Below, in pieces: positions 1 to 8,493 of a stretch of 64,000 bases of DNA. The position numbers and the translations under genes are program-made. Position 1 is the stretch's first letter. Every line of letters begins with the position of its first letter. The stretch is from Pseudomonas sp. PB101 (lineage in GTDB: Bacteria; Pseudomonadota; Gammaproteobacteria; Pseudomonadales; Pseudomonadaceae). The stretch covers positions 124,001 to 188,000 of the forward strand of contig NZ_RWIR01000024.1 of NCBI RefSeq assembly GCF_009764265.1, given 5' to 3'. The notes beneath the pieces were generated by a model. That model had not been told where the DNA came from. It made no database searches and saw only the letters and a program-made list of their open reading frames with translations.

Positions 1-1
1 C

Positions 2-1243
2 GCGGACGGCCTGACAATCAATCTGGACGTCCGGGGTGCCTTCGGCATGTTCCACAGCGACGAGAGCTACGACAGCGCTCTAGGTCCGGGTTCGGTGAGG
101 TGGCAGGAGGGCTTCGTGCGCTACGGCCTGAGCGGCGAGCAGCGTTTTCCCAGCGCCACCGACTCTTCACTTTACAGCGAACTCAACGTGGCGAGCTACG
201 GCACTTGGGGCGAGGGCGACGCCGGTGGTTTCACCGACGGCAGCGAGCGGCGCACCGCGTTCGACAAGGCCTACGCCGGCTGGCGCTCGGGCGGTTTGCT
301 CCCGGCGCTCGGCAAGGACGGCATCGACATCTCCGTCGGTAGCCAGAAGGTCAGCGTTGGCGATGGCTTCATTATCAACGGCGATGGTCTGAGCGTCGGC
401 AAGAGCTTCGGCGACGGCAGCCGCAACCGCGGCGGTGCGTACTACCTGACCCCGCGCAACGCCTTCGAGCAGACTGCCTGGCTGCGCTTGGGCGGCAAGC
501 AGGGCTTGCGCGGCGACCTCATCTGGATCAAATCGGACAACGAGGCGAAGGCCAAGCCGGAGTTGGGCGTTGCGGTACTCGAACACGTCGGCGACACCGG
601 CACTCTGGGCCTCACCTACGTTAAGGGCCTGGGCGTCGACGACAAACTGGCCAACCCGTTCAGCGTCCAGCGCGATGGCCTGGAGGTGACCAGCCTGCGT
701 GGCCAAGGAAATGTCGGGGTCAAGGATCTATTCCTGTCCTTCGAGTACGCCCGCCAGGATAAGCAGTTGGGCGACGAGAGCGCCTGGTACGTCGAGGGCG
801 GCTGGACCTTCTCCGACGTAGCCTGGCAGCCGCGCGTCGGCTACCGCTACACGCGCTACTCGGAAAACTATGACCCGCTGTTCAGCGGTTTCAGCCGCGG
901 CTACGGCACCTGGTTCCAGGGCGAGGTGGCTGGCAACTACTCCGGCCCCTTCCAAAGCAACGCCGGCATTCACATGCTCAGTCTCGGACTGACCCCTGGG
1001 CCCGACGTGGTCATGGGCGTGCTGTACTTCGACTTCGACACTCTCGCCCCCCTCAACCCTCGTACGGGCGATCTGAGCGGCAAGGAAGTGGACGTGTACA
1101 TGGACTGGACAGTTGGCTACTTCACCATCAGCCCGCTGGTCGGTCTCTACCGCCCGGAGAAGAATGCTGCGGAAGGCGGCTCGCAGCAGGGCAGTGACGA
1201 TCTGAATCTGTACAGCCAACTGGTGGTGTCCTTCGGCTTCTGA
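2..1243 (+). CDS. OprD-family outer membrane porin, 5'-truncated by the window edge
   Basis: The reading frame is already open at base 2, so the signal peptide and start lie to the left; the ATG at 47 is internal. The product is a substrate-specific outer-membrane beta-barrel of the OprD family. It aligns along its length with the complete porin at 4135-5472 of this window (shared blocks such as AYAGWRS, LNRGGAYYLT/RNRGGAYYLT, LRLGGK, YDPLF, GTWFQGEVA). It ends in an aromatic Phe (VVSFGF), as outer-membrane barrels do. The gene is strongly GC-biased at third positions, more than most genes further right. It lies 185 bp upstream of a secreted arylsulfatase on the same strand, so it may admit the sulfate ester or its product; that role is inferred only from position. 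Confidence 0.9.
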   Translation, partial: ADGLTINLDVRGAFGMFHSDESYDSALGPGSVRWQEGFVRYGLSGEQRFPSATDSSLYSELNVASYGTWGEGDAGGFTDGSERRTAFDKAYAGWRSGGLLPALGKDGIDISVGSQKVSVGDGFIINGDGLSVGKSFGDGSRNRGGAYYLTPRNAFEQTAWLRLGGKQGLRGDLIWIKSDNEAKAKPELGVAVLEHVGDTGTLGLTYVKGLGVDDKLANPFSVQRDGLEVTSLRGQGNVGVKDLFLSFEYARQDKQLGDESAWYVEGGWTFSDVAWQPRVGYRYTRYSENYDPLFSGFSRGYGTWFQGEVAGNYSGPFQSNAGIHMLSLGLTPGPDVVMGVLYFDFDTLAPLNPRTGDLSGKEVDVYMDWTVGYFTISPLVGLYRPEKNAAEGGSQQGSDDLNLYSQLVVSFGF

Positions 1244-1307
1244 TCGCGAGGCCTTTCAGGCCAGCACCAGTTACCGGAGGACATCATCGCTCTTGTGTGA
1301 CAAAGGT

Positions 1308-1337
1308 TGCGATGCTCCGCTGCCGCGGGGCATCGCA
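1308..1337 (+). terminator. Hairpin after the truncated porin gene
   Basis: An 8-bp perfect inverted repeat (TGCGATGC at 1308-1315 and GCATCGCA at 1330-1337) has further partial pairing inside. It lies in the porin-sulfatase gap. No T-run follows, so it may be a weak or factor-dependent terminator or only an mRNA-end hairpin. Confidence 0.35.
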
Positions 1338-1394
1338 TCAGGATGGAGTGGGTGGGGCGAGGCCGATGCTTTCCCGACTTCAGTATCCAAATAC

Positions 1395-1409
1395 AACTAC
1401 GAAGTAGTT
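1395..1409. promoter_or_regulatory. 15-bp palindrome upstream of the arylsulfatase
   Basis: AACTAC-gaa-GTAGTT is a perfect inverted repeat with 6-bp arms, ending 22 bp before the sulfatase ATG. Its position in the leader, just upstream of the ribosome binding site AAGGAG (1418-1423), fits an operator. The protein that would bind it is unknown. Confidence 0.4.
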
Positions 1410-1431
1410 TTCAATCTAAGGAGAAGACGTG

Positions 1432-3117
1432 ATGCGTAGAAAGCTTTCCAGTCTGTCGCTTGCGATATCCCTCGCCATCCCCGTGCTCTCACTCAGTCAG
1501 TCGGTGCTGGCAGCATCATCCGACCCGGCGCGTCCGAATATTCTGCTGGTCGTTGCGGACGACATGGGCTATGCCGATCTGGGCAGCTACGGCAGCGAGA
1601 TCAATACCCCCAACCTGGATTCCCTTGCCGCCTCCGGCGTGCGTATGAGCGACTTCCAGGTAGAGCCGGCCTGCTCGCCTACCCGCGCGGCGCTGCTGAC
1701 CGGTGTCGATCCGCATCTGGCTGGACTTGGCAACATGGCAGAAGAACTGGCGCCCAACCAGGAGGGCAAGCCGGGGTACGAGGGTCATCTGAACGAGCGA
1801 GTCGTCACCATCGCTGCGCTGCTCAAGGATGCCGGGTACAACACTTACCTTTCCGGCAAGTGGCATCTCGGTAAGACCGAGGATACCGGTCCGGATGATC
1901 GGGGCTTCGAGCACTCCTTCGCCATGCTGAGCGGCGGGGCCAGCCATTGGCCGGACATGCGCCCCGCCTACGCACCGACACCGGACGCCAAGGCTCTCTA
2001 TGCGGAAGATGGCAAGATGCTGGACAAGCTGCCGGTGCGCTTCAAGTACTCGTCGCAGTTCTATGCCGACAAGATGATCGACTACATCGCGGCCGACAAG
2101 GGCAGCGGTAAGCCGTTCTTCGGCATGCTCAGTTTCACCGCGCCGCACTGGCCGCTGCAGGCGCCAGACGCGGCCATCGCCAAATATCGCGGTCGTTACG
2201 ATGCTGGTTTTGACGCTGTCTTCGAACAGCGTTTGCAGAAGCAGAAGGAGCTGGGACTGATCCCCGTCAATGCGGAAGGTGCGGCGCGTTCTCCCAAAGG
2301 AAAGGCTTGGAGCAGCCTGACGCCGGAGCAGCAGAAAGTCGAGGCCCGGGCGATGGAGGTCTACGCCGCCATGGTGGATCAGATGGACGCCAATACCGGC
2401 CGGGTATTCGACTACCTGAAGAAGAACGGCCTGTACGACAACACCATCGTGCTGTTCATCTCCGACAATGGCGCGGAAGGGCACGACCTCGACGAAACTT
2501 GGCCGGCCGAGCTGTTTCCGAAGATCCGCAAAGTGATCGACGAGAGCCACGATTTTAGCTACGAGCAGATGGGGCGCCCGGGCTCCTATACGCTCTACGG
2601 ACCGAATTGGGCCAGAGCTTCCGCCCCTGCGTTCAGCCTGTACAAGGGGTTCCAGACGGAGGGTGGTATCCACACGGTTGGCATCCTCCGGGTTCCCGGC
2701 GTGACCCACAACGGGCAGATCGTGGGCGAACTGGTCAGCGTCAAGGACATCACGCCCACGCTGCTGGAACTGGCGGGTGTCAAGCACCCGGGCGACAGCT
2801 ACAAGGGCCGTGCGATCGCGCCAATGTCGGGCGTGTCCATCCTGCCCGTACTCAAGGGTGAGCAGGCTGCGGTGCGGGTGCAGGGTGGTGAGCTGTTCGG
2901 CAAGTACTTCATCCGCAAGGGCGACTGGAAGCTGGTGCACATGCCCAAGCCTTGGGGCAGCGGCAAGTGGCAGCTGTTCAATCTGCAAAGCGACCTGGCC
3001 GAGCGCCGCGACCTGAGCGGCAAGCACCCGGAAAAGTTGGCCGAACTACAGCAGTTGTGGGCCGAGTACGCCCGCGACAACAACGTGATCCTGCCCGACC
3101 AGGTCAGCGGTTACTGA
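1432..3117 (+). CDS. Secreted arylsulfatase (formylglycine-dependent sulfatase)
   Basis: This is a periplasmic type I sulfatase that hydrolyses sulfate esters. A signal peptide spans about residues 1-28 (basic start, hydrophobic core, VLAAS). The N-terminal metal motif is ADDMGYADLG with Asp43 and Asp44. The sulfatase signature CSPTRAALLTG carries Cys81, the residue converted to formylglycine. The motif GKWHLGK follows at about 140. Length (561 aa) is normal for the family. ATG 1432 is preferred over the adjacent GTG 1429 because AAGGAG lies 8 bases upstream of it. No maturase (SUMF1-type or anSME) is visible in the window. The neighbouring MoaF/MoaR-like genes are notable because in Klebsiella arylsulfatase belongs to the monoamine regulon. 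Codon use is GC-rich like the upstream porin, which suggests shared ancestry. The exact substrate cannot be read from the sequence. Confidence 0.9.
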   Translation: MRRKLSSLSLAISLAIPVLSLSQSVLAASSDPARPNILLVVADDMGYADLGSYGSEINTPNLDSLAASGVRMSDFQVEPACSPTRAALLTGVDPHLAGLGNMAEELAPNQEGKPGYEGHLNERVVTIAALLKDAGYNTYLSGKWHLGKTEDTGPDDRGFEHSFAMLSGGASHWPDMRPAYAPTPDAKALYAEDGKMLDKLPVRFKYSSQFYADKMIDYIAADKGSGKPFFGMLSFTAPHWPLQAPDAAIAKYRGRYDAGFDAVFEQRLQKQKELGLIPVNAEGAARSPKGKAWSSLTPEQQKVEARAMEVYAAMVDQMDANTGRVFDYLKKNGLYDNTIVLFISDNGAEGHDLDETWPAELFPKIRKVIDESHDFSYEQMGRPGSYTLYGPNWARASAPAFSLYKGFQTEGGIHTVGILRVPGVTHNGQIVGELVSVKDITPTLLELAGVKHPGDSYKGRAIAPMSGVSILPVLKGEQAAVRVQGGELFGKYFIRKGDWKLVHMPKPWGSGKWQLFNLQSDLAERRDLSGKHPEKLAELQQLWAEYARDNNVILPDQVSGY

Positions 3118-3118
3118 G

Positions 3119-3166
3119 TGCTCTTTAGCCGATCGAGCCGTCGACGACCCGGTCGGCTAAAGAGCA
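3119..3166 (+). terminator. Long hairpin immediately after the arylsulfatase
   Basis: A perfect 14-bp inverted repeat (3119-3132 and 3153-3166, arm TGCTCTTTAGCCGA) with a 20-nt loop starts two bases after the stop codon. No good T-run follows, but position and stem length suggest transcription termination or 3' end protection. Confidence 0.6.
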
Positions 3167-3364
3167 AGAGATACAGACGATGCGAGTGCAGATGATCCCG
3201 ATTCCCGGCCGGGTGGGAGCAGTAACTCAGCCCGTTGCTGATGCTGTTGCCGCTGTTGACGTGTGCTGTGCCGTGCCTGGGTGAAGGCTACGTTGCACAG
3301 GAGTGCTGCACCGACTGTCACGCCGGCGAGGCTACGGCCTAGCCCGTCTCGCATAATGCGCTAG

Positions 3365-3691
3365 GCACACCTTAGCAATTTACCCAGTGACTTCGGCAAT
3401 GTCGTCTATCGCATCGAGGTGGGCGCGGCCTGGCGCTTCTTCCACCGCGGCGAGCGCCTGTTCGCCAATACTGAGAGCGAGGACGGCCGACCCGCCGACC
3501 TCCCCATCGCTTACACCTTCGGTCTTACACCGCTGCAACAGAACGCACCAGTGGTCTCCGGCAGAATCTCACTGTGGCCTGGGATAGTCGGCCGCGCGAG
3601 GATTGCAGGCAGCGCTGGTACTCCTTTCACTCCCAGCCAGCGCTTCAACGCCGACGACGCCCAGCACTGGGGCCCCATTCAAGAAATATAG
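3365..3691 (+). pseudogene. Possible degenerate coding remnant, unrecognised
   Basis: Frame 2 is open from 3365 (just after a TAG at 3362) to 3691. Roughly 3389-3590 has coding-like codon choice: strong GC at third positions and a credible peptide containing YRIEVGAAWRFFHRGERLF and PIAYTFGLTPLQQ. There is no convincing start codon or ribosome binding site, and the pattern decays after about 3600. I do not recognise the family. It may be the surviving middle of a gene lost at the junction between the GC-rich left edge and the rest of the window. Confidence 0.3.
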
Positions 3692-4134
3692 TTCGCCATG
3701 GCTGTACGTTTTCATCCTATAAGGCGCTGCCATCCGGGATGACTGCATGGGGATTTAATGCTCTGCACTGAACGACAAAGCCAGACTCAGCGCGCAACAG
3801 TTCTATTCAAGAGGATACTAGAACTATCTACCGAGCTTGGTTTCGATGCGGCGGCCTGAAGAGAATGCGATAGGCCTGTCTGGAGCGAGAGAAAAACCCG
3901 GGTTCAGACCGTTTGACCGGCTTAAGACCAAGTATCAATTCTTGTAAATACCAGCGGAAGAATTCATGAATATTAAGCAGAAGCTGGCCTGTGCATTTGT
4001 GGCAACAGCGTTTGGACAACACAAGGAAAAGATTAAACATCTCGGCGTAAAGGCTCGCTTCGATGCCATGTTGGAACATCGCATCGAAGCACTAATAACA
4101 CTACATTCCATCCGCCGCAGTAAGCTCGGGTTCG
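3692..4134. other. Mostly non-coding junction region
   Basis: Together with 3167-3691 this is about 1 kb between the sulfatase and the next intact gene. Apart from the remnant at 3365-3691 and the small frame at 3966-4145, no intact gene can be supported. Base composition falls from GC-rich at the left to about average here, consistent with an old insertion or deletion junction. No transposase or clear target-site duplication was seen. Confidence 0.5.
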
Positions 4135-4145
4135 TTAGAAATTAA
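3966..4145 (+). pseudogene. Short frame resembling the N-terminal anchor of a chemoreceptor
   Basis: A 59-codon frame starts at ATG 3966 and begins MNIKQKLACAFVATAFG. That resembles the cytoplasmic start and first half-membrane segment of many methyl-accepting chemotaxis proteins (typical form MNIKQKLxxAFxxIA). After about residue 17 it becomes charged (HKEKIKHLGVKARFD) instead of hydrophobic, and it ends by overlapping the convergent porin. A weak GGAAG precedes it. It is best read as a decayed 5' fragment or as chance. Confidence 0.2.
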
Positions 4146-5472
4146 CGCCCAATATCACCTGCGCATAGAGATTGGTATTACTGTTGCCCAATTGAGTACC
4201 GCCACTTTCGGTGCTGTGTTCCGGTTTATATAGCCCGACCAGTGGCATCAGCATGAAATGCTCACTGATCGCCCACTCTGCGTAGAGGTCTGCCTCGCGT
4301 GCGTTGAGGTTTTGCACGCCGCTGTCCAGGGTCGAGAAGTCGTAGAGCAACGTGCCGACATTCACGGTCGGAGAGACGGCCATTTTTACGCCAACGTGAT
4401 GGACCTGGGTATTGGTATTAAAGGGGCCGGCATAGTTGGATGCGACCTCGCCCTGGAACCAGGTACCCAGTGCCCGGCCGTTGCCGTAGAACAAGGGATC
4501 ATAACCCTCTTCGAAGCGACTATAGCGGTAGTTGACCACTGGCTTCATTGGCAATTCGCTGAAGGTCCATCCTGCTTCCATGTACCAGGCGTTAACTTGC
4601 TTGGTGTCGGTGTGTTCCCAGGCATATTCACCCGACAGGAACAGGTTCGGCACTCCGGCGTTGCCTTGCGCACGAACACTGTACTGCTTCATGCCCTTGC
4701 GCTCTGGGTAAAGTTGGTCGGCCAGGGCTTTGTCGGTATCCACCACTTTGATGTAAGTCAGGCCTACCGTGCCTTGCTCAGCCACATGCTCAAGGGTGCC
4801 GACCGCTAATTCGGGTTTGGCTTGTGCAGGGTTGTCGGATTTCAGCCATGCCAGGTCGCTGCGCCAGCCCCGTTTACCTCCCAGGCGCAATATTGCCGTG
4901 CGGTCGAAGTCCTTGCGTGCCGTCAGGTAGTAAGCGCCGCCACGATTGAGGTGACCATTGGCAATGCCTTTACCAAAATTCAAGGCATCCCCGGACAGCA
5001 GGAAGCCATCGCCGATCAAAAAGTACTGGCGGCCGAACGAAAGGTCGATCCCGTCGGTGCCAAATGCCGGGAACAGGTCCGCTGAGCGCCAGCCTGCATA
5101 GGCATCCTCGATCTTGGTTGTCCGTTCGGTACCGTCAGTCCAGCCGGCCGCATCGCCATCGCCATAGGTGCCGGTAGACACCCAGTTCAAGGCGCCATAG
5201 GTCGTACCGAAGTCCTTGTTCGCGTGCTTGATGTCCAGGCCATACTGAAACATGGACTCCTGCCAGCTGCTTGAGCCCTCGGAACGAGTCCCGGTTTGCG
5301 CGTAGTTTTCCCGGCTGTAGTAGGTGCCAAAAGCTGCAGCTAATTTTGCGTCGACAGTGGTCTCATCGTCAGCGTACAAGGACAGCGCATGGCTCAGGGG
5401 CGATAATGCCAGCAGCAATGTAAGCGAAGCCGATCGATAAGGCAGCGATGCACGTTTTGTTTTTGTTATCAC
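4135..5472 (-). CDS. OprD-family outer membrane porin
   Basis: This complete 445-aa porin has a signal peptide (about residues 1-29, ending SHALS) followed by the family's N-terminal ETTVDAKLAAAFGTYYSRENY region. It has repeated amphipathic beta strands and a C-terminal Phe (ILGVNF). OprD-type channels pass amino acids, aromatic acids and related small compounds. It is transcribed divergently from the amino-acid/amine permease at 5747, across a 274-bp gap. That arrangement suggests it is the outer-membrane entry for the same substrate, though this is inference. It resembles the truncated porin at 2-1243, so the window holds two family members. No repeat or frameshift was seen. Confidence 0.92.
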   Translation of the reverse strand: MITKTKRASLPYRSASLTLLLALSPLSHALSLYADDETTVDAKLAAAFGTYYSRENYAQTGTRSEGSSSWQESMFQYGLDIKHANKDFGTTYGALNWVSTGTYGDGDAAGWTDGTERTTKIEDAYAGWRSADLFPAFGTDGIDLSFGRQYFLIGDGFLLSGDALNFGKGIANGHLNRGGAYYLTARKDFDRTAILRLGGKRGWRSDLAWLKSDNPAQAKPELAVGTLEHVAEQGTVGLTYIKVVDTDKALADQLYPERKGMKQYSVRAQGNAGVPNLFLSGEYAWEHTDTKQVNAWYMEAGWTFSELPMKPVVNYRYSRFEEGYDPLFYGNGRALGTWFQGEVASNYAGPFNTNTQVHHVGVKMAVSPTVNVGTLLYDFSTLDSGVQNLNAREADLYAEWAISEHFMLMPLVGLYKPEHSTESGGTQLGNSNTNLYAQVILGVNF

Positions 5473-5746
5473 GTATTTTCTCCAAACCGGAATAAGTACT
5501 TACACGGGGTGCAAGATAGGGCCGCCGGTGCTTTCGTTGCCGGTGCCGAGCGCAGGCTGGGGCTTTTGGGAGTTACAGTCTTTGCTCACAGAGCCATCCA
5601 CTTGTCTCTGAGTGCCAGACCCGGGGGGTAAGCCTGGATGGCACAAATGGACAAGTCCTGCAGTGCCGTGGGCAAGACGCGGGGGGGGCTTCAATGCCAC
5701 GGTGCAGGGGTAGTTCGTCTTTAACTGTTGGGTCGAGGGTTGCAGC

Positions 5747-7186
5747 ATGACTTCAATTAATAAAAATGCCGGTACGTTACGTAAAGACGCATTAGGCATG
5801 TGGAACATTGTATTTTTCGTGATCGCCACCAATGGTCCGTTGACCGCGCTGGTGGGGGTGATACCCACTGCGATTCTGATGGGCAATGGGGTCGGCTTGC
5901 CAAGCACGTTTCTAATCGTTGGGCTGATGTATCTGTTGTTTGCCGTAGGATTTGTGGCAATGAGCCGCCACATTCGTAATGCCGGAGCCTTCTATGCCTA
6001 TGTAAGCACTGGGCTTGGTCGGCCACTGGGGACTGCGGCGGCCTTCCTGGCAATGACGGCATACGCAGGCATGCAGATCGCCTGTTATGGATTGATCGGT
6101 TTTTTTACCTCGCAAGCCTTGGCGGGCTTGGGCGTCACCGCATCATGGTGGGTGATCAGCATTGTGGTGGCATTACTCGTGCAGTTCTTTGGCACCCGTA
6201 ATGTGGCGTTTAACGGCCGCTTCCTGGGATTGTTGATGCTTGCGGAAATGGCCGTAGTCGTCATTTTTGATGTGGCGGTAGTGCTTAATGGTGGTGGTCC
6301 CGAAGGCTTCAGCGCCACTTCATTCTTGCCATCTAATGTATTGGTTCCCGGGTTGGGCGCCGCGCTGGTTTTTGTCGGCGGTGCGTTCATGGGCTTTGAA
6401 ACCACGGCAATATATGCCGAAGAGGCTCGCGATCCTGTACGCACGTTACCCAGAGCAACCTACGTGGCCTTGCTCATCATCATGGGGTTTTTCGCACTGT
6501 CCTCCTGGCTGTTTATCGTCGCGATTGGTCCTGCGCAACTCACTGATCGTTTAGCACAGGATCCGGGTGGCATCTGGTTCTCGCTGTCCACACAATTGGT
6601 AGGGCCGATCCTGGCAGACGCGATCAATGTGTTGTTGATCACCAGCCTGTTCGCGGTACTGCTGAGCTTCCACAACTCGCTGTCGCGTTACCTTTTCTCA
6701 CTGGGGCGTGAAGGTATAGTTGCCAAGTGTTTCTCTCGAACCCACTCCAAGCACCAGACACCTTATATTGCCAGTACGTTCCAGACAGTGGTCAGCGTTA
6801 TATTGCTGGCTCTATTTGGTGTGTCAGGAGCCGATCCGATGACTCAGGTGATGCCGTTGGGCAGCGCGCCAGCGACAATCGGCATTCTTTCGGTTCAACT
6901 GATGACCTGTTTGGCAGTGATTGGTTTCTTCCGTAGAGAGCATCGTGGTACCACCGTCTGGCAACGACTGATTGCGCCTTTGGCGAGTGCTGTGGGTCTG
7001 GGATGGGTGTTGTACATGATCATCACGCATATGGATCTGTTGACCGGCGGTGAATCAGTGCTCAATGTTCTGATTCCGTTGGCCATGTTGCTGGTGGGCG
7101 GGATGGGCATACTGTTGGCGGGCTGGTTGAAATGGACCAAGCCACAGCTTTATCAAAACCTCTCCAGAATACTCAGCGAGGTCTGA
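5747..7186 (+). CDS. APC-family amino acid/amine permease (set A)
   Basis: This 479-aa inner-membrane protein has about 12 hydrophobic segments. Its N-terminal region (LGMWNIVFFVIATNGPLT) matches the first helix of the amino acid-polyamine-organocation superfamily. A conserved-type acidic loop (FETTAIYAEEARDP, about residues 218-231) is typical of the family's helix 6-7 region. It is likely a proton-coupled importer of an amino acid or amine. A FeaR-like regulator, a MoaF-like protein and a FAD amine oxidoreductase follow on the same strand, so an aromatic or aliphatic monoamine is a reasonable substrate guess. A second APC permease of set B is at 14188. An 8-bp tandem repeat and a terminator follow its stop. 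Confidence 0.85.
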   Translation: MTSINKNAGTLRKDALGMWNIVFFVIATNGPLTALVGVIPTAILMGNGVGLPSTFLIVGLMYLLFAVGFVAMSRHIRNAGAFYAYVSTGLGRPLGTAAAFLAMTAYAGMQIACYGLIGFFTSQALAGLGVTASWWVISIVVALLVQFFGTRNVAFNGRFLGLLMLAEMAVVVIFDVAVVLNGGGPEGFSATSFLPSNVLVPGLGAALVFVGGAFMGFETTAIYAEEARDPVRTLPRATYVALLIIMGFFALSSWLFIVAIGPAQLTDRLAQDPGGIWFSLSTQLVGPILADAINVLLITSLFAVLLSFHNSLSRYLFSLGREGIVAKCFSRTHSKHQTPYIASTFQTVVSVILLALFGVSGADPMTQVMPLGSAPATIGILSVQLMTCLAVIGFFRREHRGTTVWQRLIAPLASAVGLGWVLYMIITHMDLLTGGESVLNVLIPLAMLLVGGMGILLAGWLKWTKPQLYQNLSRILSEV

Positions 7187-7192
7187 AGCGCT

Positions 7193-7238
7193 GAAGGCTT
7201 GAAGGCTTGAAGGCTTGAAGGCTTGAAGGCTTGAGGGC
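7193..7238. repeat. Tandem 8-bp microsatellite (GAAGGCTT)
   Basis: Five exact copies of GAAGGCTT run from 7193 to 7232, followed by a degenerate sixth (GAGGGC). The array starts seven bases after the permease stop codon and ends before the hairpin at 7252. Such arrays change length by slippage, so copy number may vary between strains. It is outside coding sequence. Confidence 0.85.
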
Positions 7239-7251
7239 ATTGAAAACGCAG

Positions 7252-7276
7252 CCCCGATTATGTCGGGGTTGTGGTT
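7252..7276 (+). terminator. Rho-independent terminator of the set A permease
   Basis: Stem CCCCGA (7252-7257) pairs with TCGGGG (7263-7268) around a 5-nt loop and is followed by the T-rich TTGTGGTTTT. It separates the permease from the FeaR-like gene. Confidence 0.65.
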
Positions 7277-7391
7277 TTGTCATGAGTCTTGCTTCTAAAT
7301 TCCGATAAGGCCGGCTTTAGCCACTCGGGTACGGTAGCGCTGGCAGTCATCTTTTAAAGCTTTGGCGTTGATGGTACCGAGAGGGCCGAAC

Positions 7392-8351
7392 ATGAACCGT
7401 GTTGTAGATATCAATGACTCCACACGCTGGAACAGGGCCATTCGAGATGCTTGCGGGGCATTTACAACCGAGCTTCGTCCCGAGCATTCGCTATTTATCG
7501 GTGAAATGGATCAGCACGATTTGGGTGGCTTCAGCTTCGCAGAATTGCGTACCAATGCAGGTCGAATCTCCAAAGGTTTACAGAGTATCGACAATGCCGA
7601 TGATCGATTCTGCTTTTTGGTGCTGCAGCGTAAAGGCTCATGCCACCTACAACTCAATGGTCAGTCAATGGACCTGATGCCTGGCGAACTGGCGTTGATG
7701 GATCAGGCGGGAGAATGCCTGATTGAACCCAGGGGTCTGATCGAGCATGTATCCATCTCGATTTCCCGAGAGCGGGTGCAGAGTATGATTCCGGATCGAC
7801 CTCTGTCAGGCAAGCTGCACACAGAGTCTGCTGGCGGCCGATTGCTGCGTTCGTTGGTGTTTCAGGTCATGAAGGATCATCGCGAAGGTTATCTGGGGGG
7901 GGAAGGCAGTCGCGTGCAGGATGCTCTCATTGCGTTACTGGTACCGGCTCTGAATGGGCGAGCCGAGGTGGGGGCGCTCGAGCAGGTTATGGAAGGTAAT
8001 AGCTTGCGCAGGCAGATCGAGCGTCTGGTCATGGAGCACTTGCAGCGCAATGACATGACGCCGGAATGGATGGCGGCCCGGCTCGGTGTCTCTGTCCGGC
8101 ATTTGTATCGTGCGTTTGAGCACAGTGATGAGAGCCTTAGCCGTTATGTCCAGCTTGCTCGGCTGGAGCGATGTGCGAATGACTTGAGTAACCCTTGCCT
8201 GGGTGATCAGAGCATCACCGATATCGCTTACAGTTGGGGTTTTTCGGATTTCGCACATTTCAGCAAGATTTTCAAACGCCTGTATCAACAGTCACCACGT
8301 GATTTTCGCGCGGAGAACGCCTTCGCCAAAGGGCCGTCAAGATGCGAATGA
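7392..8351 (+). CDS. FeaR-like AraC-family transcriptional regulator (set A)
   Basis: This 319-aa protein has an N-terminal ligand-binding half (about 1-200) and a C-terminal AraC/XylS double helix-turn-helix (about 210-305, with MAARLGVSVRHLYRAF and ITDIAYSWGFSDFAHFSKIF). It closely resembles the regulator at 16368. Both share LFIGEM/LFIGEV, LRTNAG, CFLV, LMDQAG/LMDSAG and GLIEH, features of FeaR-type activators of aromatic amine catabolism. ATG 7392 is chosen because GAGAGG lies just upstream; an earlier TTG at 7362 and an ATG at 7371 lack a site. It probably activates the adjacent MoaF-like and FAD oxidoreductase genes. The inducer is not evident, but aromatic monoamines or their aldehydes are plausible. 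Confidence 0.85.
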   Translation: MNRVVDINDSTRWNRAIRDACGAFTTELRPEHSLFIGEMDQHDLGGFSFAELRTNAGRISKGLQSIDNADDRFCFLVLQRKGSCHLQLNGQSMDLMPGELALMDQAGECLIEPRGLIEHVSISISRERVQSMIPDRPLSGKLHTESAGGRLLRSLVFQVMKDHREGYLGGEGSRVQDALIALLVPALNGRAEVGALEQVMEGNSLRRQIERLVMEHLQRNDMTPEWMAARLGVSVRHLYRAFEHSDESLSRYVQLARLERCANDLSNPCLGDQSITDIAYSWGFSDFAHFSKIFKRLYQQSPRDFRAENAFAKGPSRCE

Positions 8352-8493
8352 ACAGGATTTGGCTGGCTAGCTGATCGCGCGAGTTTGTCGCTGGCAGACA
8401 AGCCATGGCATAGAGAGCCAAGATTTCAACGCCGCATGTTCATAGGATTGAGTTCTCGAAAGGCCCCGGCCTCTTAATAGCAAGAGAACTCCC

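Noticed and set aside
1516..3027. A 503-codon open frame on the minus strand through the arylsulfatase
   Set aside because: The plus-strand protein has complete sulfatase motifs and a signal peptide; the antisense frame is open because of GC-rich codons and has no recognisable domain.
5473..5746. A gene on the minus strand (5500-5973) before the set A permease
   Set aside because: It overlaps the permease start, has no domain, and the 274-bp gap is better read as a divergent promoter region.
7193..7238. CRISPR-like repeat array
   Set aside because: Units are only 8 bp, tandem without spacers, and no cas genes occur in the window.
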